A DNA stretch of 64,000 bases from the NCBI GenBank assembly GCA_021151695.1, contig JAGKWU010000004.1:397003-461002 (forward strand), given 5' to 3'. The translations under genes and the position numbers were made by a program. The stretch comes from Cellvibrionaceae bacterium (GTDB taxonomy: Bacteria > Pseudomonadota > Gammaproteobacteria > Pseudomonadales > Cellvibrionaceae). Under the pieces are notes generated by a model that was not told the origin of the DNA, made no database searches, and saw nothing but the letters and a program-made list of their open reading frames with translations. This document shows positions 33,695-41,506 of the stretch, in pieces. Each line of letters opens with the position of its first letter. Position 1 is the first letter of the stretch.

Positions 33695-34513
33695 ATGACC
33701 ACGCAAAAAATCCTGATCTGCATGAAATGGGGCGACAAGTTTGGCCCCGAATATGTGAACCGCTTGTACGCCATGGCGCGTCGCAATATCACCGGCGATT
33801 TTCGTCTGGTGTGTTTTACCGATAAAACTGAAGGCCTGCGCCCTGAAGTGGAAACCCGCGATTTGCCAGTGCTCGGCTGCGAGCATCCGAAAAACACGAT
33901 TGGCAAATGGCCTAAGGTGGCGCTTTGGGGCGCGGAGTTGGGCGGCTTGAGCGGCCCGGTTTTGTTTGTGGATCTGGATTCGGTCATCATCAATAACATA
34001 GACGACTACTTTACCTTTGGTTCGCCCGATGACGTGATTCTTGCGCGCAACTGGGCAAAGCCGTTTTCGGGTATGGGGCAGACCTCTGTGTTCCGTTTTC
34101 CGGTGGGCAAGAATCACCACATTCTGGATAACTTTCGCCAGAACGCCCAAGCCATTGCCGATAAACATCACTTCGAGCAGCACTACATCACGCGCTCAGT
34201 AAAAGGCGGCATTAAATTCTGGCCGGAGCATTGGACGCGACACTTCCGCCTGCATTGTTTGCCGGTGTTTCCGCTGCGCTACTTTGTGCCGGCGGGATTT
34301 CCCAAACGCGCCAAGCTGGTGACCTTTCCCGGCGGCCCCAACCCCAGCGATATAATTCTCGGGCGTTGGGATGAGGACCTTCATCCTTTCCTCACCCCCA
34401 GCCAGCATCTGGCGCAGGCGATGGATATGCAGAAGCCGTTGAAAGCGCGCTGGAAACATGTGAAGCGGTATGTGAAGCCTTGCGAATGGGTTGGGGAGCA
34501 TTGGCGGGAATAA
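33695..34513 (+). CDS. Putative GT-A glycosyltransferase (GT8-like)
   Basis: This 272-residue protein has no family I can name with certainty. It contains VLFVDLDSVIINNIDDYF, a DxD-type metal site in a GT-A context, an N-terminal KILICMKWGDKFGPEYVNRLYAM strand-helix, and basic aromatic residues near the C-terminus. It resembles bacterial proteins annotated as glycosyltransferases next to LPS core genes. It is third in the cluster, 30 bp after the GT2 gene, which supports the role. Confidence 0.65.
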   Translation: MTTQKILICMKWGDKFGPEYVNRLYAMARRNITGDFRLVCFTDKTEGLRPEVETRDLPVLGCEHPKNTIGKWPKVALWGAELGGLSGPVLFVDLDSVIINNIDDYFTFGSPDDVILARNWAKPFSGMGQTSVFRFPVGKNHHILDNFRQNAQAIADKHHFEQHYITRSVKGGIKFWPEHWTRHFRLHCLPVFPLRYFVPAGFPKRAKLVTFPGGPNPSDIILGRWDEDLHPFLTPSQHLAQAMDMQKPLKARWKHVKRYVKPCEWVGEHWRE

Positions 34514-34672
34514 CTTTTTGGAGATGTAACGGCGCTGGATTCCCTACGGGAATGACGATTTTATTTTTGCCTTTTGTGTTAACACACTTTGTAAGCATGT
34601 TTATTCGCAGGAATATATTTTGAAGGGAGTCGTCATCCTGGCCGGCCGCCCCCGCAGGGGATCCAGCGCCTT
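34514..34672. repeat. Dispersed inverted repeat A4 (unequal arms)
   Basis: A left arm at 34531-34557 (GCTGGATTCCC...GGGAATGACG) and a right arm at 34631-34670 (CGTCATCC...GGGGATCCAGCGCC) face each other across about 73 bp. The right arm carries the GGCCGGCCGCCC insert also seen in A3. The arms seem to derive from different subtypes. Confidence 0.75.
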
Positions 34673-34745
34673 TGCCAAGTCTTAATTCCTGTAAGAATTA
34701 TTAAAAAAACAACAATCACTTCCCACCAAATAACAAGCTGGCACT

Positions 34746-35066
34746 CTCCCACTTTGCTGTATTACGCAAACTGGCCCACGGATAAACGCCTTGGCCCTTA
34801 AGACCTCACTATCTCGCCCTGTAGATTTTCACCAATAAAATCAGTCATTTTGGCGCATTCAATTTTGTGTTGGAGCGCGAATAATCCGTTCCATTTCAAA
34901 CGCAATCCAGCTCGTTTTCTCGGGCCTCCCTATCGCACCTCCCACTTTGCAAATCGACCTGAAGTGGGTGGTCTCCCCGCTACTGTCATCGCGATACTGA
35001 TCATCGCTTGCCACTGCAAAACCAACTGGCAAGTCATTGACGGGCGCAAGCTCGCTGCAAGCGCCC
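34746..35066 (+). promoter_or_regulatory. GH5 upstream region with CTCCCACTTT motifs
   Basis: The 10-mer CTCCCACTTT occurs at 34746-34755 and 34939-34948, upstream of the GH5-CBM6 gene. It recurs twice before the GH16 gene at 41.5 kb. A short hairpin GGGCGC/GCGCCC (35042-35047 with 35061-35066) lies about 34 bp before the ATG. The region has no gene. The motif is a candidate activator site. Confidence 0.4.
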
Positions 35067-35099
35067 AGTACCTCAACGATAATAATTTGGGACAACATA

Positions 35100-36944
35100 A
35101 TGAATAAGACCCTCTCAAATGCCATGCACCTGCGCCTGGCGAAAACACTAACACTCACCACGTCACTGATTACTTGCCTCGGTTTGGCGAGCGCGGCTGA
35201 TGCCGTTCAGCCACTCTCCGTTAACGGCAACAAAATCCTCGCTGGCGGCGCCCCCGCCAGTTTTGCGGGCAATAGCCTTTTCTGGAGCAACAACGGCTGG
35301 GGTGGTGAAAAGTATTACACCGCCGGCACTGTGGGTTGGCTCAAGTCCGATTGGAAATCCAACCTGGTGCGCGCGGCCATGGGCGTGGATGAAGGCGGTG
35401 GTTATCTGCAAGATCCCGTCAGCAACAAGAATCGAGTGAAGGCCGTGGTAGATGCGGCCATTGCCAATGATATGTACGTGATCATTGACTGGCACAGCCA
35501 CCACGCCGAGCAGTACCAAAGCCAATCCATCGCCTTCTTCCAGGAAATGGCGCGCACCTATGGCAACACCAACAACGTGATTTATGAGGTGTACAACGAG
35601 CCGCTGGATACCGCCTCTTGGAGCGGCACCATCAAGCCCTATGCGCAGTCGGTGGTAAATGCGATTCGTGCAATAGACCCGGACAACCTGATTATTGTGG
35701 GCACCCGCACCTGGTCACAGCGCGTGGATGAAGCTGCCAATGATCCCATCAGCGGAAACAACGTTGCTTACACCCTGCACTTTTACGCCGGCTCCCACGG
35801 CCAGTACCTGCGCGACATAGCGCAAACTGCGCTCAATAAGAACGCCGCTATTTTTGTGACTGAATGGGGCTCAGTCGATGCATCTGGCGATGGCGCTGTG
35901 AACTACAGCGAAACCAATGCCTGGGTCGACTTTATGAAGAAGAACAACATCAGCAACGCCAACTGGGCGCTGAATGATAAAGCCGAAGGCTCCAGTGCCC
36001 TGACATCCGGCGCCAGCGGCAATGGCGGTTGGACTAATAACCAATTGACCGCATCAGGTGCCTTTGCGAAGGACATTATTTCCAATTGGGGCGGAGGCGT
36101 TACTCCACCCGTTAGCTGCTCGGAAGTAGCATTGCCAGGCACCATCCAGGCCGAAGCCTTCTGCTCAATGAGTGGCGTACAAACCGAAACCACCACCGAT
36201 GCTGGCGGCGGCCAGAACGTGGGTTACATAGATACGGGCGATTGGATGAGCTACTCCATCAACGTGCCTGCCAGCGGCAGTTACACCGTCAGCTACCGCG
36301 TTGCCAGCGGTGCGAGCGGCGGGACTATCCAGTTGGAGCAACAAGGTGGTTCACCGGTATTCGGTACTGTAAATGTTCCAGCTACCGGCGGCTGGCAGAC
36401 CTGGACTACCGTCTCCCACAAAGTACAGCTGAGCGCCGGCAAGCAAAATATCGCCCTGGCGGCCAAGGCCGGCGGCTTTAACATCAACTGGATTAAAGTC
36501 GAGAGCGACGGCTCTTCCAGCTCAAGTTCATCAAGCTCCAGTTCATCAGGCACTGAGTTGGCCACCGTGCAGGCCGAGAGCTATCGCATCATGAGCGGTG
36601 TTCAAACCGAAGCTACCAGTGACACCGGCGGCGGCTTGAACGTTGGTTACATAGATACTGGCGATTGGATGTCTTACGACAACACCAGCATCAACGTGCC
36701 TGCCACTGGCAGCTACACAGTGGAATTCCGTGTAGCCAGCGCTGTAGGCGGTGGTTACCTGAGCCTCGAGGAAGCCGGCGGTGTGCCCTCTTACACCACA
36801 GTTGCCATCCCCAACAGCGGCGGCTGGCAAAACTGGACGACCGTCCGCGCCACTATCACCCTGACGGCTGGCGTCCACAAGTTCGGCATTAAAGCGAACA
36901 CCGGTGGTTGGAACATCAACTGGTTCCGCATCAGCAAACTCTAA
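35100..36944 (+). CDS. Secreted GH5 endoglucanase with two CBM6 modules
   Basis: This 614-residue enzyme has a signal peptide (to about residue 35) and a GH5 barrel (about 38-335) with IIDWHSHHAEQYQ, acid/base Glu167 in EVYNEP and nucleophile Glu255 in FVTEWGS. A first CBM6 (about 345-470, YIDTGDWMSYSINVP), a poly-Ser linker (about 471-482) and a second CBM6 (about 485-614) follow. The catalytic domain is paralogous to the CBM2-linked GH5 at 24.7 kb, so probably beta-1,4-glucanase. CBM6 can bind xylan, beta-glucan or amorphous cellulose. The ATG at 35100 fits the signal peptide. Confidence 0.93.
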   Translation: MNKTLSNAMHLRLAKTLTLTTSLITCLGLASAADAVQPLSVNGNKILAGGAPASFAGNSLFWSNNGWGGEKYYTAGTVGWLKSDWKSNLVRAAMGVDEGGGYLQDPVSNKNRVKAVVDAAIANDMYVIIDWHSHHAEQYQSQSIAFFQEMARTYGNTNNVIYEVYNEPLDTASWSGTIKPYAQSVVNAIRAIDPDNLIIVGTRTWSQRVDEAANDPISGNNVAYTLHFYAGSHGQYLRDIAQTALNKNAAIFVTEWGSVDASGDGAVNYSETNAWVDFMKKNNISNANWALNDKAEGSSALTSGASGNGGWTNNQLTASGAFAKDIISNWGGGVTPPVSCSEVALPGTIQAEAFCSMSGVQTETTTDAGGGQNVGYIDTGDWMSYSINVPASGSYTVSYRVASGASGGTIQLEQQGGSPVFGTVNVPATGGWQTWTTVSHKVQLSAGKQNIALAAKAGGFNINWIKVESDGSSSSSSSSSSSSGTELATVQAESYRIMSGVQTEATSDTGGGLNVGYIDTGDWMSYDNTSINVPATGSYTVEFRVASAVGGGYLSLEEAGGVPSYTTVAIPNSGGWQNWTTVRATITLTAGVHKFGIKANTGGWNINWFRISKL

Positions 36945-37059
36945 CCCAAGCTAGTGCAACACGGGGACAAGGATGTCCTTCACCGCACAAGGAGGTTCTT
37001 CTCTACATAAAAAAACAGGCGGAAAGCCTGACACAACCACCTCACCGGACCACCACAAC

Positions 37060-39024
37060 ATGAATAACGACACTACAGCAAGCACTTCGCTATCAAAACG
37101 TCTTTTATGGTCAGCTGCCTGGCTACTGGTCTGCTTTGGACTGGCAATGATGTCCCAGGCACAAACGATAACCCCCGCCGGCAACCGCGTCCTCACCGGA
37201 GCCTTTGTTGACCGCGACTGGTCCGATGCCAACCCCTGCGGCGATAAAGTTACCCTGAACGAGGAGTGGAATGACAACAAGCAGTGGTACGGTAATGTGT
37301 ACCCCTATTTTGGCAAAATCTTCCCCGAAATTTTTCGTCCCGACGGCAGCAAAAATTGGTACGGCAATTGGCAGGCCGAGATAGCCCATATCAAATCCCA
37401 GGGGCGAGTTCCCTACATCAACCTGGAATTTCACGGCGAGCTGCAGCGCCACGACAACGCCGAATGCTGGCATTTGGGCGGCACGGGTAGCGGTGGTAAT
37501 GACCGGGTTACCCACAACATCATCAAGGAAATCCTGGACGGCAAGCACAACGATATCATCGACAATATCGCCTGGGGTTTGAAGGGCGAAGGCGTCCCCG
37601 TCTTGATCGACCTTTTCCACGAGGCCAACGGCGGTTGGTATGACTGGTCTCCTTGCAAACATACCGGCGAAAGCTGGGCGCGCTTCCGCTCCGCCTACCA
37701 ATATGTGGTCAACCGCTTCCGCGCTGTTGGCGCCACCAACGTCAAGTTTGGCCAATCTGTGTGGCCCTCTTCCGGCTGCTGGACCGATGCCGGCCCCTGG
37801 GGTACAGGCGCAATAGTCGCGGACATGTATGTACCCGGCTATATGGACTGGATAGGTATTGATATCTACGGCAGTGGCGCAACGGGTGTATTTACCGATC
37901 TGTTAGACCCTTGGTACCCATCCCTGGCGGGCACCGGCTTGCCCATCGTTATCGGCGAAATGGCTGTTTCTCCCGGCCCTAACAAAGCCAACTGGATGAC
38001 CAGCTTCGCTAATGCGTTAACCAGTGGACGCTACCCCGCCGTCAAAGCCTTTAACTGGTTTGATATCAACAAACCTGGGGAGGCAGATTGGCGAATCAGC
38101 GAAGGCGGCAACGGCCCACTGTTCGACAGCCTTATGTCTCACCCCGCCTTTGTCGGCAGCTTTGGTACCTACCAACTCAAGAGCAAAGCAAACGGCCAGT
38201 GTTTGGACATCACCAATAGCTCCACCGCCGATTCGGCCAAGGTGCAAACCTATGCCTGTAATGGCTCCGCCGCGCAAACCTTTACGTTTACGGATCTGGG
38301 TAACTACGCGATGGAGCTGCGCGCGCTCAACAGCGGCAAATGTGTAGACGTCGCGGGCGGCAGCACTGCCGATGGTGCGCAAGTTCAACAGTACTCATGC
38401 AATGCCAGCGCTGCGCAAATATGGAAAATGCGTGTCATCGATTGGGCCACCCTGGAGATCGAACTCACCGCCACTAACTCTAACAAATGCCTGGATGTAG
38501 ACACAGGGACAGCACCCAAGGTCCAGCAGTGGTGGTGCAACTCGGGGGTATCCCAACGCTTTTTCCTGGGCAGATTTACCACCGGTTCGAGCAGCTCGGC
38601 CTCATCCAGCTCAAGCTCATCCAGCAGCACAGCGCCTTTAGCGACGGTACAAGCCGAAAGCTACGGCTATATGAGCGGTGTGCAGACGGAAACCACCAGC
38701 GATACAGGCGGCGGCTTGAATGTAGCTTATATAGATACCGGCGATTGGATGGCCTACGACAACACCAGCATCAACGTACCTACCACTGGCAGCTACACAG
38801 TGGAGTTCCGCGTTGCCAGCGCCACAGGTGGCGGTTACCTGAGCTTCGAAGAAGCCGGCGGTGTGCCCTCTTACGCTACAGTCGCCATCCCCAACACCGG
38901 CGGCTGGCAAAACTGGACGACCGTCCGCGCCACCATCACCTTGACCGCTGGCGTACATAAGTTCGGCATCAAGGCGAATACAGGTGGCTGGAATCTGAAT
39001 TGGTTTCGAATCACTAGGTTGTAA
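37060..39024 (+). CDS. Secreted GH26-like hydrolase with CBM13 and CBM6
   Basis: This 654-residue protein starts at the ATG at 37060, before a signal peptide ending MMSQAQ; the in-frame ATG at 36973 has no signal there. The catalytic domain (about 37-365) has LFHEANGGWYDW with acid/base Glu188 and IVIGEMAV with candidate nucleophile Glu300. This is a GH26 pattern (mostly beta-mannanases, some xylanases and lichenases). A ricin-type CBM13 trefoil follows (three repeats, each with CLD or CVD and Q-rich blocks, about 368-500), then a poly-Ser linker and a CBM6 (about 523-654). It lies 115 bp after the GH5 gene, likely the same operon. Confidence 0.82.
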   Translation: MNNDTTASTSLSKRLLWSAAWLLVCFGLAMMSQAQTITPAGNRVLTGAFVDRDWSDANPCGDKVTLNEEWNDNKQWYGNVYPYFGKIFPEIFRPDGSKNWYGNWQAEIAHIKSQGRVPYINLEFHGELQRHDNAECWHLGGTGSGGNDRVTHNIIKEILDGKHNDIIDNIAWGLKGEGVPVLIDLFHEANGGWYDWSPCKHTGESWARFRSAYQYVVNRFRAVGATNVKFGQSVWPSSGCWTDAGPWGTGAIVADMYVPGYMDWIGIDIYGSGATGVFTDLLDPWYPSLAGTGLPIVIGEMAVSPGPNKANWMTSFANALTSGRYPAVKAFNWFDINKPGEADWRISEGGNGPLFDSLMSHPAFVGSFGTYQLKSKANGQCLDITNSSTADSAKVQTYACNGSAAQTFTFTDLGNYAMELRALNSGKCVDVAGGSTADGAQVQQYSCNASAAQIWKMRVIDWATLEIELTATNSNKCLDVDTGTAPKVQQWWCNSGVSQRFFLGRFTTGSSSSASSSSSSSSSTAPLATVQAESYGYMSGVQTETTSDTGGGLNVAYIDTGDWMAYDNTSINVPTTGSYTVEFRVASATGGGYLSFEEAGGVPSYATVAIPNTGGWQNWTTVRATITLTAGVHKFGIKANTGGWNLNWFRITRL

Positions 39025-39102
39025 GAGGTTGGCGTGGTGTTGGTTAAATGGATTGGACTTTTTGTTAAGTCCACCGGGGCAAGGAAAGCCTCATTTAAAA
39101 GG

Positions 39103-39651
39103 GAGTCGTCATCCTCGCGCAGCGGGGATCCAGTTCTTGCTTTCGTTTTTTCTCTTTAGATATTTATAAATGACAGCATCTCTACAACTGGAGCCTAACC
39201 CAAGCTTCAGCCTGTTTTTTATCATCAATGCCCAGCCATTGAGAATATAGAGGCACCGCCCTTCCAGCATTTTCCCCGCCTAATTTTTTTCTGAAAGTAC
39301 GAATAAAATCATCAGCAAGTTCCTTGCTCATCCCTTCCTGAATTAACAACTCTTTAAGATGCCCCCAAGCTCCACCTGAGTCTGCACATGCCTTAATTTT
39401 CGCTTTAGTATCCATAGTATCCCCTCATACAATTGTTATCGCCATGTTTGCATTGTATTTCACATCCCACCTCACCCGACCAATCCCCCTGCGAGGAACC
39501 TAACAATAAAAAAAGCGATGACAAGCAAAGGAAAGTAAGTTGCCAGCTGAGCGAAATAAATACGCATTCCCAAGCAGGAGCTTGGGAACGAGCAAAAGCA
39601 AGAACTGGATCCCCGGCTATGCGGGGGCGCCTAGCCCGAGGATGACGACTC
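39103..39651. repeat. Composite A-family element enclosing a small gene
   Basis: A left arm at 39107-39133 (same 27-mer as A1, flanked by GGGAGT and TTCTTGCTTT) and a right arm at 39605-39647 (flanked by AAAGCAAGAA and ACTCCC) are inverted across about 470 bp. The interior holds a 77-codon gene. A TTCCCAAGC/GCTTGGGAA hairpin near 39567-39588 lies just inside the right arm. Confidence 0.7.
39182..39415 (-). CDS. Small protein of unknown function
   Basis: This 77-residue soluble, charged protein (MDTKAKIKACADSGGAWGH...) is not one I recognise. An AGGGG lies 7 nt before the ATG, which supports translation. It has no signal peptide or TM segment. It lies inside a pair of inverted family-A repeat arms (39107-39133 and 39605-39647), so it may travel with that element or be an older resident. 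Confidence 0.55.
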   Translation of the reverse strand: MDTKAKIKACADSGGAWGHLKELLIQEGMSKELADDFIRTFRKKLGGENAGRAVPLYSQWLGIDDKKQAEAWVRLQL

Positions 39652-39677
39652 CCTTCTTAAATTAATAGAGTTAAGTG

Positions 39678-40829
39678 CTACCCTCTTCCAAGCTCACGCC
39701 CCGCCCTAAACCTGCTCGGCGTAACCCCCGCCACCCGTTTAAAAAATCTGTGAAACGCCGACTGGCTGTTAAAACCTGCTTTGAAGGCAATCGCCAATAT
39801 GGTTTCTTCCTCTTCCTCCCGCAATAAACGCTTGGCCTCTTCCACCCTATAGCGATTAACAAACTCAAAAAAGTTGGAGTTGTAGTGGCTATTGATAATG
39901 TTGGAGACCTCGCGGGAACGTAGACCTATCTGGGTGGCAAAGCCATCCAGGGTGAGCTGGCTATCGAGATAGAGTTTCTGTTCGACCATGCCGCGCTCTA
40001 TAGCGGCGAGCTTGTTGGACGATGGCGTAGCCAACGCAGGCTCGTTGTTGGTCTGGCCCGGCTGATTGGCCTGACTGCCCAGCAGTTGGCGTGTGTTCAT
40101 CAGCCCGAAAACAAACAGCGTATTCACCAGCAGCACGGTGAAATAATTGTTGAGCGTGCCCAGCAGGTCGTTCATGTCGCCGCTGATGTACCCACCCAAA
40201 AAATAAGCAATGAAGGACCAGAGCCAATGAATAAAAAAGCCGCCCAGCACTATGTCGGCGGCGCGCAGCTCGCGGGTGGATATACTGGAAAAGAACTGGC
40301 GCATTTGCTGGCGCAGCCGATACTCAGCACGAAAACAGGCAAGTACGTAAATGAGCGGCAAGCATTTGAATAAAGCCCAGACAAATTTGACGGCACCGCG
40401 CTTAATAGGTGTCAGCTCAGGCCACAGCCAGGGCAACCAGTCGCGCAAACTGATATCCACGCCGAGAATCACCCCCACAGCCACCAGAGCCGGCACCAGA
40501 TGCATGGCATTGCGCCAGCGCCAAAGGTCCAGGGGTTGCGACAGGGAGCGAAGGTAAAAATAGAGCACCGGCCCTTGTAACAACAGGCATCCTGAAAGCA
40601 ACAAAGGCATCCAGGGGGTCAGGGCGATAGGCAGCGTTTGCAGGTAGCTGTTCCAGATCACCAGGGTACTGGCGAGCATGCCGGTCACTAATATAAAGAA
40701 GAGTGCAAGCAAGCGCCGGGGTTGCGGCTGGCGGCCGGGAAAGGCGGCAAAGAAAGCAGCCAGGAAAAGGGTTTCCACCGAGGTGATAATCAAGATCACC
40801 TCGTGCAGGTTGAGGAAATGATTGTTCAT
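39678..40829 (-). CDS. AraC-family regulator with N-terminal membrane domain
   Basis: This 383-residue protein has about seven hydrophobic helices in residues 8-250, followed by a cytoplasmic AraC helix-turn-helix domain (about 285-383; SREVSNIINSHYNSNFFEFVNRYRVEEAKRLL and ILAIAFKAGFNSQSAFHRFFKRVAGVTPSRFR). Such regulators sense signals at the membrane and activate nearby genes. A paralogue at 51.6 kb shares the whole architecture. It diverges from the GH16 gene at 41.5 kb, its likely target. Confidence 0.9.
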   Translation of the reverse strand: MNNHFLNLHEVILIITSVETLFLAAFFAAFPGRQPQPRRLLALFFILVTGMLASTLVIWNSYLQTLPIALTPWMPLLLSGCLLLQGPVLYFYLRSLSQPLDLWRWRNAMHLVPALVAVGVILGVDISLRDWLPWLWPELTPIKRGAVKFVWALFKCLPLIYVLACFRAEYRLRQQMRQFFSSISTRELRAADIVLGGFFIHWLWSFIAYFLGGYISGDMNDLLGTLNNYFTVLLVNTLFVFGLMNTRQLLGSQANQPGQTNNEPALATPSSNKLAAIERGMVEQKLYLDSQLTLDGFATQIGLRSREVSNIINSHYNSNFFEFVNRYRVEEAKRLLREEEEETILAIAFKAGFNSQSAFHRFFKRVAGVTPSRFRAGRELGRG

Positions 40830-41317
40830 GTTTGACCCGGATGTGCCGTTAGCCCACTCGTCAGGGAGCGGTTGTTAGTTTTTATTCTACTGGGGCTTTT
40901 AGGATAGCCACTCTGATAATAGCCCTATTGAAACCCGATTGGCAGCCAATTACCAGTGCCTCCGCAAACCCTGACCACCAAATGCTTTAAGCGCCAAAAA
41001 ATTGGCCATTTTCCCCTCCCACTTTTTACCAAACCTACGCCATTGCTGGCTTTCCAACAGGCTAGACCGGTTTAAGTAGCCTTCTCGCTCGCCTCCCACT
41101 TTCAACAAAACATAAGTGATTCTTCCCAATTTTGCCCAATGGCATAACAAGGAGGATGGTTTGAGGCGCCGGTGAAATTATGTTCACCAGAGGCTACGAC
41201 CTCCGACGACGACAAAAACAACTAGCGGTACCCGCCGCAAGGTGGTCCCCCAACCAGGACACCTTGCGGCAACTCTAAAAAAGACAGAACCAAAACAATA
41301 ACGACAGAGAGATCCCA
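40830..41317 (+). promoter_or_regulatory. Long divergent leader with CTCCCACTTT motifs and hairpin
   Basis: The AraC-GH16 intergenic region is 677 bp. CTCCCACTTT occurs at 41016-41025 and 41093-41102, 77 bp apart. A perfect 11-bp stem, GCCGCAAGGTG (41234-41244) with CACCTTGCGGC (41260-41270), lies further down. No gene is apparent before the short upstream ORF described next. Confidence 0.45.
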
Positions 41318-41389
41318 ATGAATACTCCAGCCAGTTTCGGTCAATTGCCCATTGCTTTTTGCCTGCGCCTTTCCCAGCGCGGGTCCTAG
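41318..41389 (+). CDS. Possible leader peptide (23 codons)
   Basis: An ATG at 41318, with AGAGAG about 6 nt upstream, opens a 23-codon frame (MNTPASFGQLPIAFCLRLSQ...) that ends at TAG 41389. A terminator-like hairpin begins 12 bp later, and the GH16 start is 118 bp further on. This layout resembles a transcription attenuator. Translation is not proven and the peptide has no run of a single regulatory amino acid. Confidence 0.3.
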   Translation: MNTPASFGQLPIAFCLRLSQRGS

Positions 41390-41400
41390 CCTTTGACCCA

Positions 41401-41433
41401 CCGGCAGCGCTCCCCGGCGCTGTCCGGATTTTT
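41401..41433 (+). terminator. Terminator-like hairpin in the GH16 leader
   Basis: CCGGCAGCGC (41401-41410) pairs with GCGCTG-T-CCGG (41417-41427), ten pairs with one bulged T, followed by five T (41429-41433). The AraC gene upstream is on the other strand, so no plus-strand gene ends here. The hairpin must lie within the GH16 transcript or end a short leader RNA. Confidence 0.65.
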
Positions 41434-41506
41434 CTTCGGCCAAGAAGTGGCCCAGACCAGATCAGACCACACTCACAACAACACACAATAAGATCGGGAT
41501 AACACC

